Source: DATIKM01 sp035477595
Lineage (GTDB): Bacteria; Armatimonadota; Chthonomonadetes; Chthonomonadales; CAJBBX01
Direction of reading: 5' to 3'
NCBI GenBank assembly: GCA_035477595.1
Contig: DATIKM010000159.1
Coordinates: 1 to 12,881 of the forward strand
Length of the DNA: 12,881 nucleotides
Position 1 is the first letter of the stretch, and each line of letters opens with the position of its first letter. Under the pieces are notes generated by a model that was given only the letters and a program-made list of their open reading frames with translations, ran no database searches and was not told the origin of the DNA. Shown in pieces: positions 6,789-12,881 of this stretch. Made by a program: the position numbers and the translations under genes.

Positions 6789-6848
6789 CGGGCGGCCCGT
6801 GTAGCGACTGCCTGCAGGCGACCGCGCGGGATTCCGGCGACCGCCTGT

Positions 6849-6896
6849 GCGTATCGGGCTTGCCGGGAGGACGCACGCTCCGGTTCACCGATACGC
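6849..6896 (+). other. Long imperfect hairpin upstream of the oxidoreductase pair
   Basis: Outer arms GCGTATCGG (6849-6857) and CCGATACGC (6888-6896) are a perfect 9-bp inverted repeat. Inside, CCGGGAG (6863-6869) pairs with CTCCGG (6878-6883) around an 8-base loop with one bulged G. The inner asymmetric loop is GCTTG against TTCA. It lies 115 bases before the ATG at 7012. It may be an operator for a dimeric regulator or an RNA leader structure. Confidence 0.5.
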
Positions 6897-7011
6897 CGGC
6901 GCGGGATCGATTCCTGCAAGCGTGGCAACGCAGGGAATGCCGCCTCCTCTCCGTAACCTTGGCACGCCGCCCGTGGTGGAGGGCGGCGCATCTCAGGCGG
7001 GTGGGCGGACC

Positions 7012-8178
7012 ATGGCACAGCTTCGCATTGGCATGATCGGGGTCTCGGGACGGGGTGGCCTCTGGCGCAACTGGCACCGGCCAGGCGGCGGGCGGTCGCG
7101 GGTGGTGGCTGGCGCCGACATCCGCGAGGATCGGCTCGCGCGCTTCGCCAAGGACAACGGATGCGAGCCGTTCGTCACGACCGACTACCGCGCGCTGCTC
7201 GACCGCGAGGACGTCGACGCCGTGGCGGTCTGCTCCCCGGACTTCTGCCACGAGGAGCACGCTACGGCCGCGCTGGAGGCGGGCAAGCACCTCTTCCTCG
7301 AGAAGCCGATGGCCATCCGCACCGAGGGCTGCGACCGCATCCTGGAGGCCTGGCGCGCGTCGGGCAGACGCATGATGGTCGGCTTCAACATGCGGTACAT
7401 GAACATCTTCCGGGTGATGAAGGAGGCCATCGACAGCGGGGCAATCGGCGAGGTCAGGGCGGCATGGGTGCGCCACTTCGTCGGGTACGGCGGGGACTTC
7501 TATTACCACGACTGGCATGCCACCCGCGCCAACTGCAACTCGCTGCTGCTCCAGAAGGGCTCGCACGACCTCGACATGATCCACTGGCTCACCGGTCGCT
7601 ACACGCGGAGGACCGCCGCGTTCGGGTCGCTCGACTTCCACGGCGGCGACCGGCCCGACAACCTCACGTGCGATGCCTGCCCCGATGTGCGGACGTGCAC
7701 CGAGGCCCAGCCGGGCAGCGACCGCGTGCAGTGCTGCTTCCGCCGGGAGGTGGACATAGAGGACAACCAGGTGGTGATCCTCGAGCTGGAGGGCGGCGTG
7801 AAGGCCTCCTACCTTCAGTGTCACTTCACGCCGGACTATCACCGGAACTACGTGATCATCGGCACGGAGGGCCGCATCGAGAACAGCGAGCCCGACATGA
7901 CGGTGCGGATCAAGACGCGGCGTTCGAACACCTACCGCGAGCTGTCCGACCGGGAGTACCGAGTGAAGCCGGCGCTCGGCTCGCATGGCGGAGCGGACAC
8001 GGTCATCTGCGAGGATTTCCTCGACATGGTGCTGGAGGGCAAGGACCCGGTCGCGACGCCGCTGGCGGGCCGGATGAGCGTGGCCGCGGGCTGCGCGGCG
8101 GCGGACTCGCTCCGCTGCGGCGGCGCGCCTCAGGAGGTCGCCGCGCCGCCCGCCTGGGCGGATGATGGGCGGCGGTGA
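7012..8178 (+). CDS. Cytoplasmic Gfo/Idh/MocA family oxidoreductase with cysteine cluster
   Basis: 388 residues. The N-terminal Rossmann domain starts RIGMIGVSGRGG (5-16), a glycine-rich NAD(P)-binding loop. FLEKP (95-99) carries the family's conserved EKP lysine, and KGSHDLDMIHW (182-192) holds the likely catalytic histidine and aspartate at the start of the substrate domain. Members oxidise or reduce sugars, inositols and sugar acids; the substrate is not readable here. After the catalytic helix sits CDACPDVRTC (Cys220, 223, 229) followed by Cys241-Cys242, a possible structural metal site that resembles cysteine motifs in some subfamilies. No export signal. The ATG at 7012 fits the domain start, although the Shine-Dalgarno is weak. 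It is first in a pair, 71 bases before the next oxidoreductase. Confidence 0.92.
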   Translation: MAQLRIGMIGVSGRGGLWRNWHRPGGGRSRVVAGADIREDRLARFAKDNGCEPFVTTDYRALLDREDVDAVAVCSPDFCHEEHATAALEAGKHLFLEKPMAIRTEGCDRILEAWRASGRRMMVGFNMRYMNIFRVMKEAIDSGAIGEVRAAWVRHFVGYGGDFYYHDWHATRANCNSLLLQKGSHDLDMIHWLTGRYTRRTAAFGSLDFHGGDRPDNLTCDACPDVRTCTEAQPGSDRVQCCFRREVDIEDNQVVILELEGGVKASYLQCHFTPDYHRNYVIIGTEGRIENSEPDMTVRIKTRRSNTYRELSDREYRVKPALGSHGGADTVICEDFLDMVLEGKDPVATPLAGRMSVAAGCAAADSLRCGGAPQEVAAPPAWADDGRR

Positions 8179-8235
8179 CGGTGGCAGGCGGCGCGCCGGG
8201 GCCGGATGCGCGAGCCGCGCGGCGTGAGGCGGTGC

Positions 8236-8243
8236 AGAGGAGG
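8236..8243 (+). promoter_or_regulatory. Shine-Dalgarno that decides the start of the second oxidoreductase
   Basis: AGAGGAGG ends 6 bases before the ATG at 8250. It is much stronger than anything before the GTG at 8175, which overlaps the previous stop, or the in-frame ATG at 8265. It also puts the twin-arginine motif at a normal distance from the N-terminus. Confidence 0.65.
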
Positions 8244-8249
8244 CGAACG

Positions 8250-9482
8250 ATGGGAGAGGGTCCGATGGGTGACAGGAGTGAGAGCCGGAGGCCTCCGAGC
8301 CGGCGGTCGGTGCTGGCTGCCGCCGCCGCGGCGACCCTGAGCGGCGCCGCACCACCGGTCGCGCGGGCGCAGTCGCGCAAGGTGAAGCTTGGCGTGGTGG
8401 GCTGTGGCGGGCGCGGGGCCTGGATCGCGCAGTTGTTTCTGCGACACGGCGGGTACGAGATCGCCGCCGTGGCGGACTACTTCCAGGACGCGGCAGACGC
8501 CTGCGGCAACGCGGTGGGCACGCCCGCTGGCCGGCGCTTCTCGGGCCTGGGCGGCTACCGTCGGCTCATGGACAGTGGCGTCGAGGCCGTGGCGCTGGAG
8601 ACGCCGCCCTTCTTCTTCCCGGAGCACGCCGTCGCCGCGGCGGAGGCCGGACTCCACGTTTTCATGGCCAAGCCGGTCGCGGTGGACGCCTGGGGCTGCC
8701 GCGTCGTCGAGGAGGCCGCCGCGAGGCTCACGAGGGCCGGGCGCGTGTTCCTGGTGGACTACCAGATGCCCACGGATCCCGGCAACGCCGAGGTGGTGCG
8801 CCGCGTCCGCGCGGGAGAGATCGGCAAGGTGGTCATGCTGAACAGCCACTACTTCGGCGGCCAGTTCAACGATCCGCCTCTAGGCAGGACCATCGAGAAC
8901 CGCCTGCGAAACCTTGTTTGGGTGAACGACACAGCCCTCGGCGGCGGCTATCACGGCAACGCCTGCATCCACGCGGTCCACGCAGCGATGTGGGTTGCCG
9001 GCGCGACGCCGGTGGCTGCGATGGGCGTCTCGACCCGCGGACGCCCGAGCCCGCACGGCGACACGCACGACCTCTACTCGATCACGTTCGAGTACGCCGG
9101 AGGCCTGCTCCACAACCACCGTGCCCGGCACCTGAACGACCGGCTGACGGGTTTCGACTTCTGCGCGAGCCTGGTGCACGGGCATGGCGGCTTCGCGAAC
9201 GTCGCCTACAGCGGCACCGCCACGCTGCTCACGGACACCGACGCCGTGAGGGAGGAGGTGGCGAACCTCTACGAGGCCGGCGCGATCCGCAACATCGCCA
9301 CGTTCCACAAGGCGGTGCTTGCCGGCGACGCCACGAACGACACCGTGCGCGCCGCGGTGGATAGCTGCGTGGCCACCATCGCGGCGCGCGATGCCTGCCT
9401 ACGTCGCACGCGGCTCACGCTCGCCCAGGTGCGGCGCGAGAACCGCCGGCTGCGGGTAGACCTGAGAGGTCTCCGCGACTGA
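8250..9482 (+). CDS. Tat-exported Gfo/Idh/MocA family oxidoreductase with AKP in place of EKP
   Basis: 410 residues. A twin-arginine signal, SRRSVL (17-22), an alanine-rich stretch and a likely ARAQ cleavage near residue 40 precede the Rossmann motif KLGVVGCGGRGAW (46-58). The motif normally reading EKP is FMAKPVA (138-144), so Glu is Ala while the lysine is kept; I recall this variant in planctomycete-type exported paralogues. GGGYHGNACIHAVH carries the likely catalytic histidines. Export of an NAD(P)-dependent fold by Tat implies the cofactor is bound before transport, as in glucose-fructose oxidoreductase. It probably works in the periplasm on a sugar, polyol or glycoside. Co-directional with the cytoplasmic paralogue upstream, so likely one operon. 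Its 3' end faces the next gene with only 12 bases between stops. Confidence 0.9.
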   Translation: MGEGPMGDRSESRRPPSRRSVLAAAAAATLSGAAPPVARAQSRKVKLGVVGCGGRGAWIAQLFLRHGGYEIAAVADYFQDAADACGNAVGTPAGRRFSGLGGYRRLMDSGVEAVALETPPFFFPEHAVAAAEAGLHVFMAKPVAVDAWGCRVVEEAAARLTRAGRVFLVDYQMPTDPGNAEVVRRVRAGEIGKVVMLNSHYFGGQFNDPPLGRTIENRLRNLVWVNDTALGGGYHGNACIHAVHAAMWVAGATPVAAMGVSTRGRPSPHGDTHDLYSITFEYAGGLLHNHRARHLNDRLTGFDFCASLVHGHGGFANVAYSGTATLLTDTDAVREEVANLYEAGAIRNIATFHKAVLAGDATNDTVRAAVDSCVATIAARDACLRRTRLTLAQVRRENRRLRVDLRGLRD

Positions 9483-9494
9483 GCGCGGTGGGCG

Positions 9495-10853
9495 TCAAGC
9501 CTGGACTGGCAGCGGGTTCCGGTTCACCACCGTCTCCCTGGCCGGATCGAAGAAGACGGTGCGGCCCTGCCGGAACGAGATGATCGATAGCGCGATCGGC
9601 ACCATCACCTTGTAAGCGCGCTCAGCGTTGAGCGTGGGCTGCTGGCGTGAGCGGATGCACTGGTAGAAGTTGTCCCAGTGGTCGTAGTTGTGGCGGCGCG
9701 GCACGCGGATCGATTCGAGCACCGTGGTGTCACCATCCCTGCGGGTGACCACCTCCGCGCCTCTGTAGCACGGTAGCGTGTTGGCCATCTCAAGCATCTC
9801 GCGGCGGAACGGCTCCTGCGGGCGCACCGTGACGCCGTCACCGCCCACCCACATCACGCCCTTCTGTCCACGTACCTCACTCCCGACGCCGTGATCGTTC
9901 ACCTGCGAGCCGATCAGCATCATGGAGCACTGGCTCGGGTAGTCCACACCCATCGTGAAGAGCGTCGGCACCTCGCGCCGGTCATTCCGCAGGTTGAAGA
10001 TAGGCTGGCCCCCGCCCGCTGTCACCCGGTAGGGGAGCTCATGGTTGATTGCGAGCGCAAGGGCTGCGTATGTGTGGTACAGGAGGTCCGTGGCCAGCCC
10101 GCCGCTGTAGTCCCAGAACTTGCGGAAGCGGCTGAAGCGCTCGGGATCGTAGGGGCGCCTCGGCGCGAGGCCGAAGCGGTGCCCTAGCCACATGTCCCAG
10201 TCCAGGTCCACGCCCGGCCTTGCGGGCTGAATGCCCCAGTTCCAGTCGCCGGCGGGGTCGTTGCGGAAAGCGCCGCCCTGGAACAAGATGACGGGTCCGA
10301 TTCCCCCGCCCATGGTCACATCGCGGGCAGTCCACCAGTTGCCGTCGGACCCACCCGGGGCGCCGCCCTGTAGGACGCGGCCCGTCTCCCGCGATACGCG
10401 AGCCACGTCGCGCGCCTCGTCCCAGTAGAGGGTGAGCGGCTTCTCGCAGTAGACGTCCTTGCCGGCTCGCATAGCGTCGATCGTCTGCCGCGCGTGCCAG
10501 TGGTCCGGCGTCGCGATGACGACGGCGTCGACCCGGGGGTTCGCCAGCACCTCACGGTAGTCGCGGGTGCCCTGCGCCTGCCCGCCTGCGTAGTTGACGC
10601 AGTTCTGCGTGCGGCGATCCCACACATCGCAGACCGCCACGACCTCGACATCGCCCCTCTCGCGGGAGCGCCTCACTTGCTGGTGGAGCAGGTTCGTGCC
10701 GTGTCCGCCCACGCCGATGAAGCCCAGGCCGATGCGGCTGTTGGCCTGAGTCGACGCCGCGCGCCCCGCGCTGGGCGTCGCTGCGACCGCGGCGCCCAGC
10801 GCCGCTGCGCGCAGGAGGTCCCGTCGCGCCAGCCCGCCCGTTTGTTCATCCAT
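9495..10853 (-). CDS. Tat-exported Gfo/Idh/MocA family oxidoreductase (planctomycete type)
   Basis: 452 residues. The N-terminus LARRDLLRAAALG (8-20) with an Ala-rich h-region and GRAAS near residue 33 is a Tat signal. The Rossmann loop is GFIGVGGHG (44-52), followed by TPDHWHARQTIDAM and DVYCEKP (133-139) with the intact EKP motif, all hallmarks of the large exported subfamily abundant in Planctomycetota and relatives. The segment WDYSGGLATDLLYHTY holds the probable substrate-site histidine. The reaction is presumably NAD(P)-linked oxidation or reduction of a sugar, but no substrate is known for most of this subfamily. The start at 10853 is chosen because GGAGGG lies about 8 bases upstream; an in-frame ATG further up (10901) has no such site. 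It lies 158 bases behind the phosphoesterase in the same direction, with a possible separate promoter. Confidence 0.92.
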   Translation of the reverse strand: MDEQTGGLARRDLLRAAALGAAVAATPSAGRAASTQANSRIGLGFIGVGGHGTNLLHQQVRRSRERGDVEVVAVCDVWDRRTQNCVNYAGGQAQGTRDYREVLANPRVDAVVIATPDHWHARQTIDAMRAGKDVYCEKPLTLYWDEARDVARVSRETGRVLQGGAPGGSDGNWWTARDVTMGGGIGPVILFQGGAFRNDPAGDWNWGIQPARPGVDLDWDMWLGHRFGLAPRRPYDPERFSRFRKFWDYSGGLATDLLYHTYAALALAINHELPYRVTAGGGQPIFNLRNDRREVPTLFTMGVDYPSQCSMMLIGSQVNDHGVGSEVRGQKGVMWVGGDGVTVRPQEPFRREMLEMANTLPCYRGAEVVTRRDGDTTVLESIRVPRRHNYDHWDNFYQCIRSRQQPTLNAERAYKVMVPIALSIISFRQGRTVFFDPARETVVNRNPLPVQA

Positions 10854-10905
10854 CCGTCTTCCCTCCCCATTCGCTGCGGCGCCTCGCACGGCGTCCGTGA
10901 CCATT

Positions 10906-10911
10906 ATTCTA
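10906..10911 (-). promoter_or_regulatory. -10-like hexamer before the minus-strand oxidoreductase
   Basis: TAGAAT, read on the minus strand, lies in a short AT-rich island about 50 bases before the ATG at 10853. No good -35 is seen at the usual spacing. It would allow transcription independent of the upstream phosphoesterase. Confidence 0.25.
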
Positions 10912-10974
10912 CGCGAACCGCCGGTCTCCTGCCGCGCAGGCACGATTGACGGCGGGTACCATGGAGCTCGCCAG

Positions 10975-11011
10975 CCAGAAGGGGAGCGCCATGGTGCGTC
11001 AGCCCCTCCGG
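10975..11011 (-). terminator. Hairpin directly after the phosphoesterase stop, possible terminator without U-tract
   Basis: Immediately downstream of the TAA, CCGGAGGGG pairs with CCCCTTCTGG (nine pairs including one G-U, with one bulge), and a small GCGC/GTGC stem may form in the loop. No run of T follows, so it may be a weak or factor-assisted terminator, or a 3'-end stabilising structure. Confidence 0.35.
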
Positions 11012-12580
11012 TTACCGGACACGGAACACGCGCTTGCCCTCGTGTCGCGCACCGAACTGATCCGTCGTGCGGACGGTCACCACGTGCGTTCCCGGCTCGA
11101 TGCCCGCCGGAAGGCGCGCCATCCAGAGGTGGGAGGACCGCTGGGGGACCGGAAGCGCACGTCCCGGCGGGGGCCTAGGGCCGGCCTCCAGCCTCTTCAT
11201 CTCGACGAACGCGGGGTCGGGACGCAGCACCCGCTCCATCGGCAGCCACGTCCCGCCTCCAATACGCATCTCCACCTGGCACCGCGGCGATCCCGCGAAG
11301 ACATTCGCCAGCACCTCAGTGGTGGCGGACTCGGCGGCCGCGACCTCCGAGGGCGTGTGGATGTTCATCTGGTAGGACGCCGGACGTGAAGCGGCTCGGA
11401 AGACGATGGAGTAGCGATCACCGTCGAACGTGACCACGGAGTGCCCGTTCGGCGCGCCGTCGCTCATCGTGGCGTGGGGGATGCCGCGCTCGTCAGGAGC
11501 GCCGGACCACCAGCTCCCGCTCACGGTAGCGGCGATGAAGTGGTGGTGCGGCGTGCGTCCTCGCCAGCCGTCGTCCGAACCAAGGAAACGGTGCTCCTGG
11601 GTGTGCCAGTGCGCAGAGAAGGAGACGGTTCGGGGCCGGTCCTCCAGCAGGCGGAAGAGCTCCTCACGGTCCTCCGTGCCCATGATGGGGATGTGCATCA
11701 GGAGCACGACGAGCCGGTCCTTCGGGACGTGCGCGAGGCTATTGCGGACGAAGGCGAGTTGCTCGGCGCCGAGGCGGCTCACGTAGCGGGCTCGGGTCGT
11801 CTCCGTGCGGGCGATCCAGTGGATGTTGTCCAGCACCACGAAGTGCACGCGGCCCCAGTCGAAGGCGTAGTAGTTCGGCCCGAAGTAGCGCTCCCAGGTC
11901 TCGTCGCTGAGGCGGTCCTCCGGCGCGTCCATGTTGGTGTCGTGGTTCCCGTGGACATAGACCCACGGGATGCCAATGAGCGCCTTCGTCCGCTTAAGGT
12001 TCTCAAAGACCGTGAGGTCGTCGAACACCACATCCCCGAGGGACATGCCGAATGCCGCGTCCGAGCCGATGAGGTCCGCGACGACGTCGTGGGCGATGAA
12101 GTCGACCTCCTCCTGGTTGCGGGGCTGGGTGTCGCCGAACACGAGCACGCGGAAGCGGCGCGGCTCGCGCTGGGGGGTCAGCGGGAAGTCGATCGATGCC
12201 GGGAGCGGCCCGGTTGGCGCGACGCCGGCGTAGCGCAGCGGGGGCGAGCCCGCCGGCTTGTGGATCGTGTAGAACCGCTTCACGCGCTCCGTGGTGAGCG
12301 GCGGCGTCCAGCCGCTCGGCTTAATGACGAAGACGATGCTGTCGTCGGTGACCGGGAGCGCGTACCGGCCCTCGGAGTCCGTAGCGACCACGTCGCGCTG
12401 GTTGGAGACGCGCACACCGCGGATCCCTGGCTCACCAGCGTCGCGGATGCCGTTGCGGTTCTGGTCATGGAACACCACGCCGCGGGCCGTCTGTTGCGCC
12501 GCCGAAAGCGCGGCGGGCCCCAGCAGTAGGAGGGCGCAGGCCACCAAGGCTGCGGTTGCGTACTGGCGCCACCGGTGCAT
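11012..12580 (-). CDS. Secreted calcineurin-like phosphoesterase with N- and C-terminal accessory domains
   Basis: 522 residues. A Sec signal peptide (1-28: basic start, leucine-rich core, LSAAQ) leads into an SdrD-B/MetallophosN-like beta domain with the calcium-loop sequence HDQNRNGIRDAGEPG (38-52). The metallophosphatase core follows: FGDTQ (148-152, Gln where His is usual), SLGDVVFDD (Asp183), VHGNHD (Asn212, His213), LLMHIPI (about 293-299) and SAHWHTQEH (about 323-331, with AHWH for the more usual GHxH). The last roughly 150 residues look like the MetallophosC beta domain. This three-domain arrangement is common in Bacteroidota and Planctomycetota-like bacteria. A dinuclear metal phosphoesterase acting outside the cytoplasm on a phosphomonoester or diester is likely; the substrate is unknown. 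A weak GAGG precedes the ATG. It leads toward the oxidoreductase at 10853. Confidence 0.9.
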   Translation of the reverse strand: MHRWRQYATAALVACALLLLGPAALSAAQQTARGVVFHDQNRNGIRDAGEPGIRGVRVSNQRDVVATDSEGRYALPVTDDSIVFVIKPSGWTPPLTTERVKRFYTIHKPAGSPPLRYAGVAPTGPLPASIDFPLTPQREPRRFRVLVFGDTQPRNQEEVDFIAHDVVADLIGSDAAFGMSLGDVVFDDLTVFENLKRTKALIGIPWVYVHGNHDTNMDAPEDRLSDETWERYFGPNYYAFDWGRVHFVVLDNIHWIARTETTRARYVSRLGAEQLAFVRNSLAHVPKDRLVVLLMHIPIMGTEDREELFRLLEDRPRTVSFSAHWHTQEHRFLGSDDGWRGRTPHHHFIAATVSGSWWSGAPDERGIPHATMSDGAPNGHSVVTFDGDRYSIVFRAASRPASYQMNIHTPSEVAAAESATTEVLANVFAGSPRCQVEMRIGGGTWLPMERVLRPDPAFVEMKRLEAGPRPPPGRALPVPQRSSHLWMARLPAGIEPGTHVVTVRTTDQFGARHEGKRVFRVR

Positions 12581-12658
12581 GGATGCGTTACCTCGCTGAG
12601 TGGCAGCCTTGCGGGCCGCCGGTTGCAGGCAGGTTGGACGCCTGGAGGTCGCCTTCCT

Positions 12659-12881
12659 CTACGGTGTTGTCGCAGATCGGCTGCGGAGATGGCCGAGCCC
12701 TGGCTGAACCGCCGTGGCGCCGACGGTGGATGTCGGCGGGCACTCCCATTCGCCGAGGGTGATGGAGCGCTCACGCGCCGACGCCGCGGCGGCGACGAGC
12801 TGGCGTTGGAGCGCCGCTACCGAGGGATCGGAGGGAGCGGCGCGAACCCGTTCCCCAAGCGCCGCCTGCGCCTCCTCCCCC
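12659..12881 (-). CDS. C-terminal end of an unidentified protein entering from the right edge
   Basis: One minus-strand frame is open from the window edge to a TAG at 12661-12659 (73 residues seen). It begins EEAQAALGERVRAAPSDPSV, continues with an Ala/Arg-rich helical stretch (LQRQLVAAAASARER) and ends in a less regular, Ser/Thr-rich tail after LGEWECPP. Third codon positions are strongly GC in the first 48 codons, as in neighbouring genes, and the other two minus frames are closed sooner. I do not recognise a family. It lies 78 bases upstream of the phosphoesterase in the same direction and could share its transcript. The real coding status is uncertain because only the tail is visible. Confidence 0.45.
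   Translation of the reverse strand, partial: GEEAQAALGERVRAAPSDPSVAALQRQLVAAAASARERSITLGEWECPPTSTVGATAVQPGLGHLRSRSATTP

Larger units (their letters stand above)
6658..7011. other. 354-base divergent intergenic region with repeats and hairpins, no gene
   Basis: This separates the minus-strand flavodoxin-like gene from the plus-strand oxidoreductase pair and should contain the control regions of both. I find no convincing small gene; open frames crossing it lack start signals and family resemblance. It holds a tandem 26-bp repeat (6731-6788), a GC-rich hairpin GCCGCC-GTCG-GGCGGC (6781-6796), the palindrome GCCTGCAGGC (6810-6819) and a long imperfect hairpin (6849-6896). No good -10/-35 pair is visible. 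Confidence 0.6.

Noticed and set aside
6088..8355. A 755-codon open frame on the minus strand, antisense to the first oxidoreductase and continuous with the flavodoxin-like gene
   Set aside because: Only its last 190 codons (from 6657) have family resemblance and a ribosome site. The rest is the GC-rich shadow of the plus-strand oxidoreductase and runs through the intergenic repeats.
10961..11389. Plus-strand gene starting with ATG at 10961
   Set aside because: Apart from the leader it lies antisense to the phosphoesterase C-terminal domain and shows no family resemblance.
11441..12529. A 362-codon plus-strand open frame opposite the phosphoesterase
   Set aside because: The minus strand encodes all phosphoesterase motifs; this is its complement.

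Overview
The window is a high-GC bacterial chromosome segment, most likely from Armatimonadota or a close relative. The clue is the prepilin at the left edge: its N-terminus runs GFTLIELLVVIAIIAILAA, then LFPVFARAREQARRTSCLSNMKQ, a tail I associate with the very numerous Armatimonadota DUF1559-type pilin-like proteins. Several Tat-exported Gfo/Idh/MocA oxidoreductases and a three-domain secreted calcineurin-like phosphoesterase also fit the Armatimonadota/Planctomycetota range. This assignment is from memory of the families, not from a search.

Left part (1-3940, all minus strand): a housekeeping block. Enolase (eno), pyruvate kinase (pyk) and a small FtsB/DivIC-type septum protein follow one another with an 88-base gap and then a 4-base GTGA stop/start overlap. 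They are the last two glycolytic enzymes plus a division protein. Behind them, with its own promoter-like sequence, sits the prepilin gene, cut by the window edge.

Middle (4105-6657): a plus-strand PhnP-like metallo-beta-lactamase-fold hydrolase converges on a minus-strand pair, a flavodoxin/iron-sulfur-flavoprotein-like reductase followed by a Tat-exported TIM-barrel-like protein that resembles aldo/keto reductases but seems to lack their catalytic signature. A 354-base gene-free stretch (6658-7011) holds a tandem 26-bp repeat and a large potential hairpin.

Right part (7012-12881): two plus-strand Gfo/Idh/MocA oxidoreductases (the first cytoplasmic with a cysteine cluster, the second Tat-exported with AKP in place of EKP) converge on a minus-strand Tat-exported Gfo/Idh/MocA protein. 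Upstream of that lies a secreted phosphoesterase, and the 3' end of an unidentified minus-strand gene enters from the right edge.

Taken together the right two thirds look like an accessory sugar/polyol/glycoside oxidoreduction locus acting largely outside the cytoplasm, but gene directions alternate, so it is at least three transcription units. I see no rRNA, tRNA, CRISPR array, transposase, phage or defence genes. No clearly new system is proven here. The best leads are the exported TIM-barrel protein with its oxidoreductase neighbours, the structured intergenic region at 6658-7011, and an identical 11-base initiation-region element in front of two unrelated genes.
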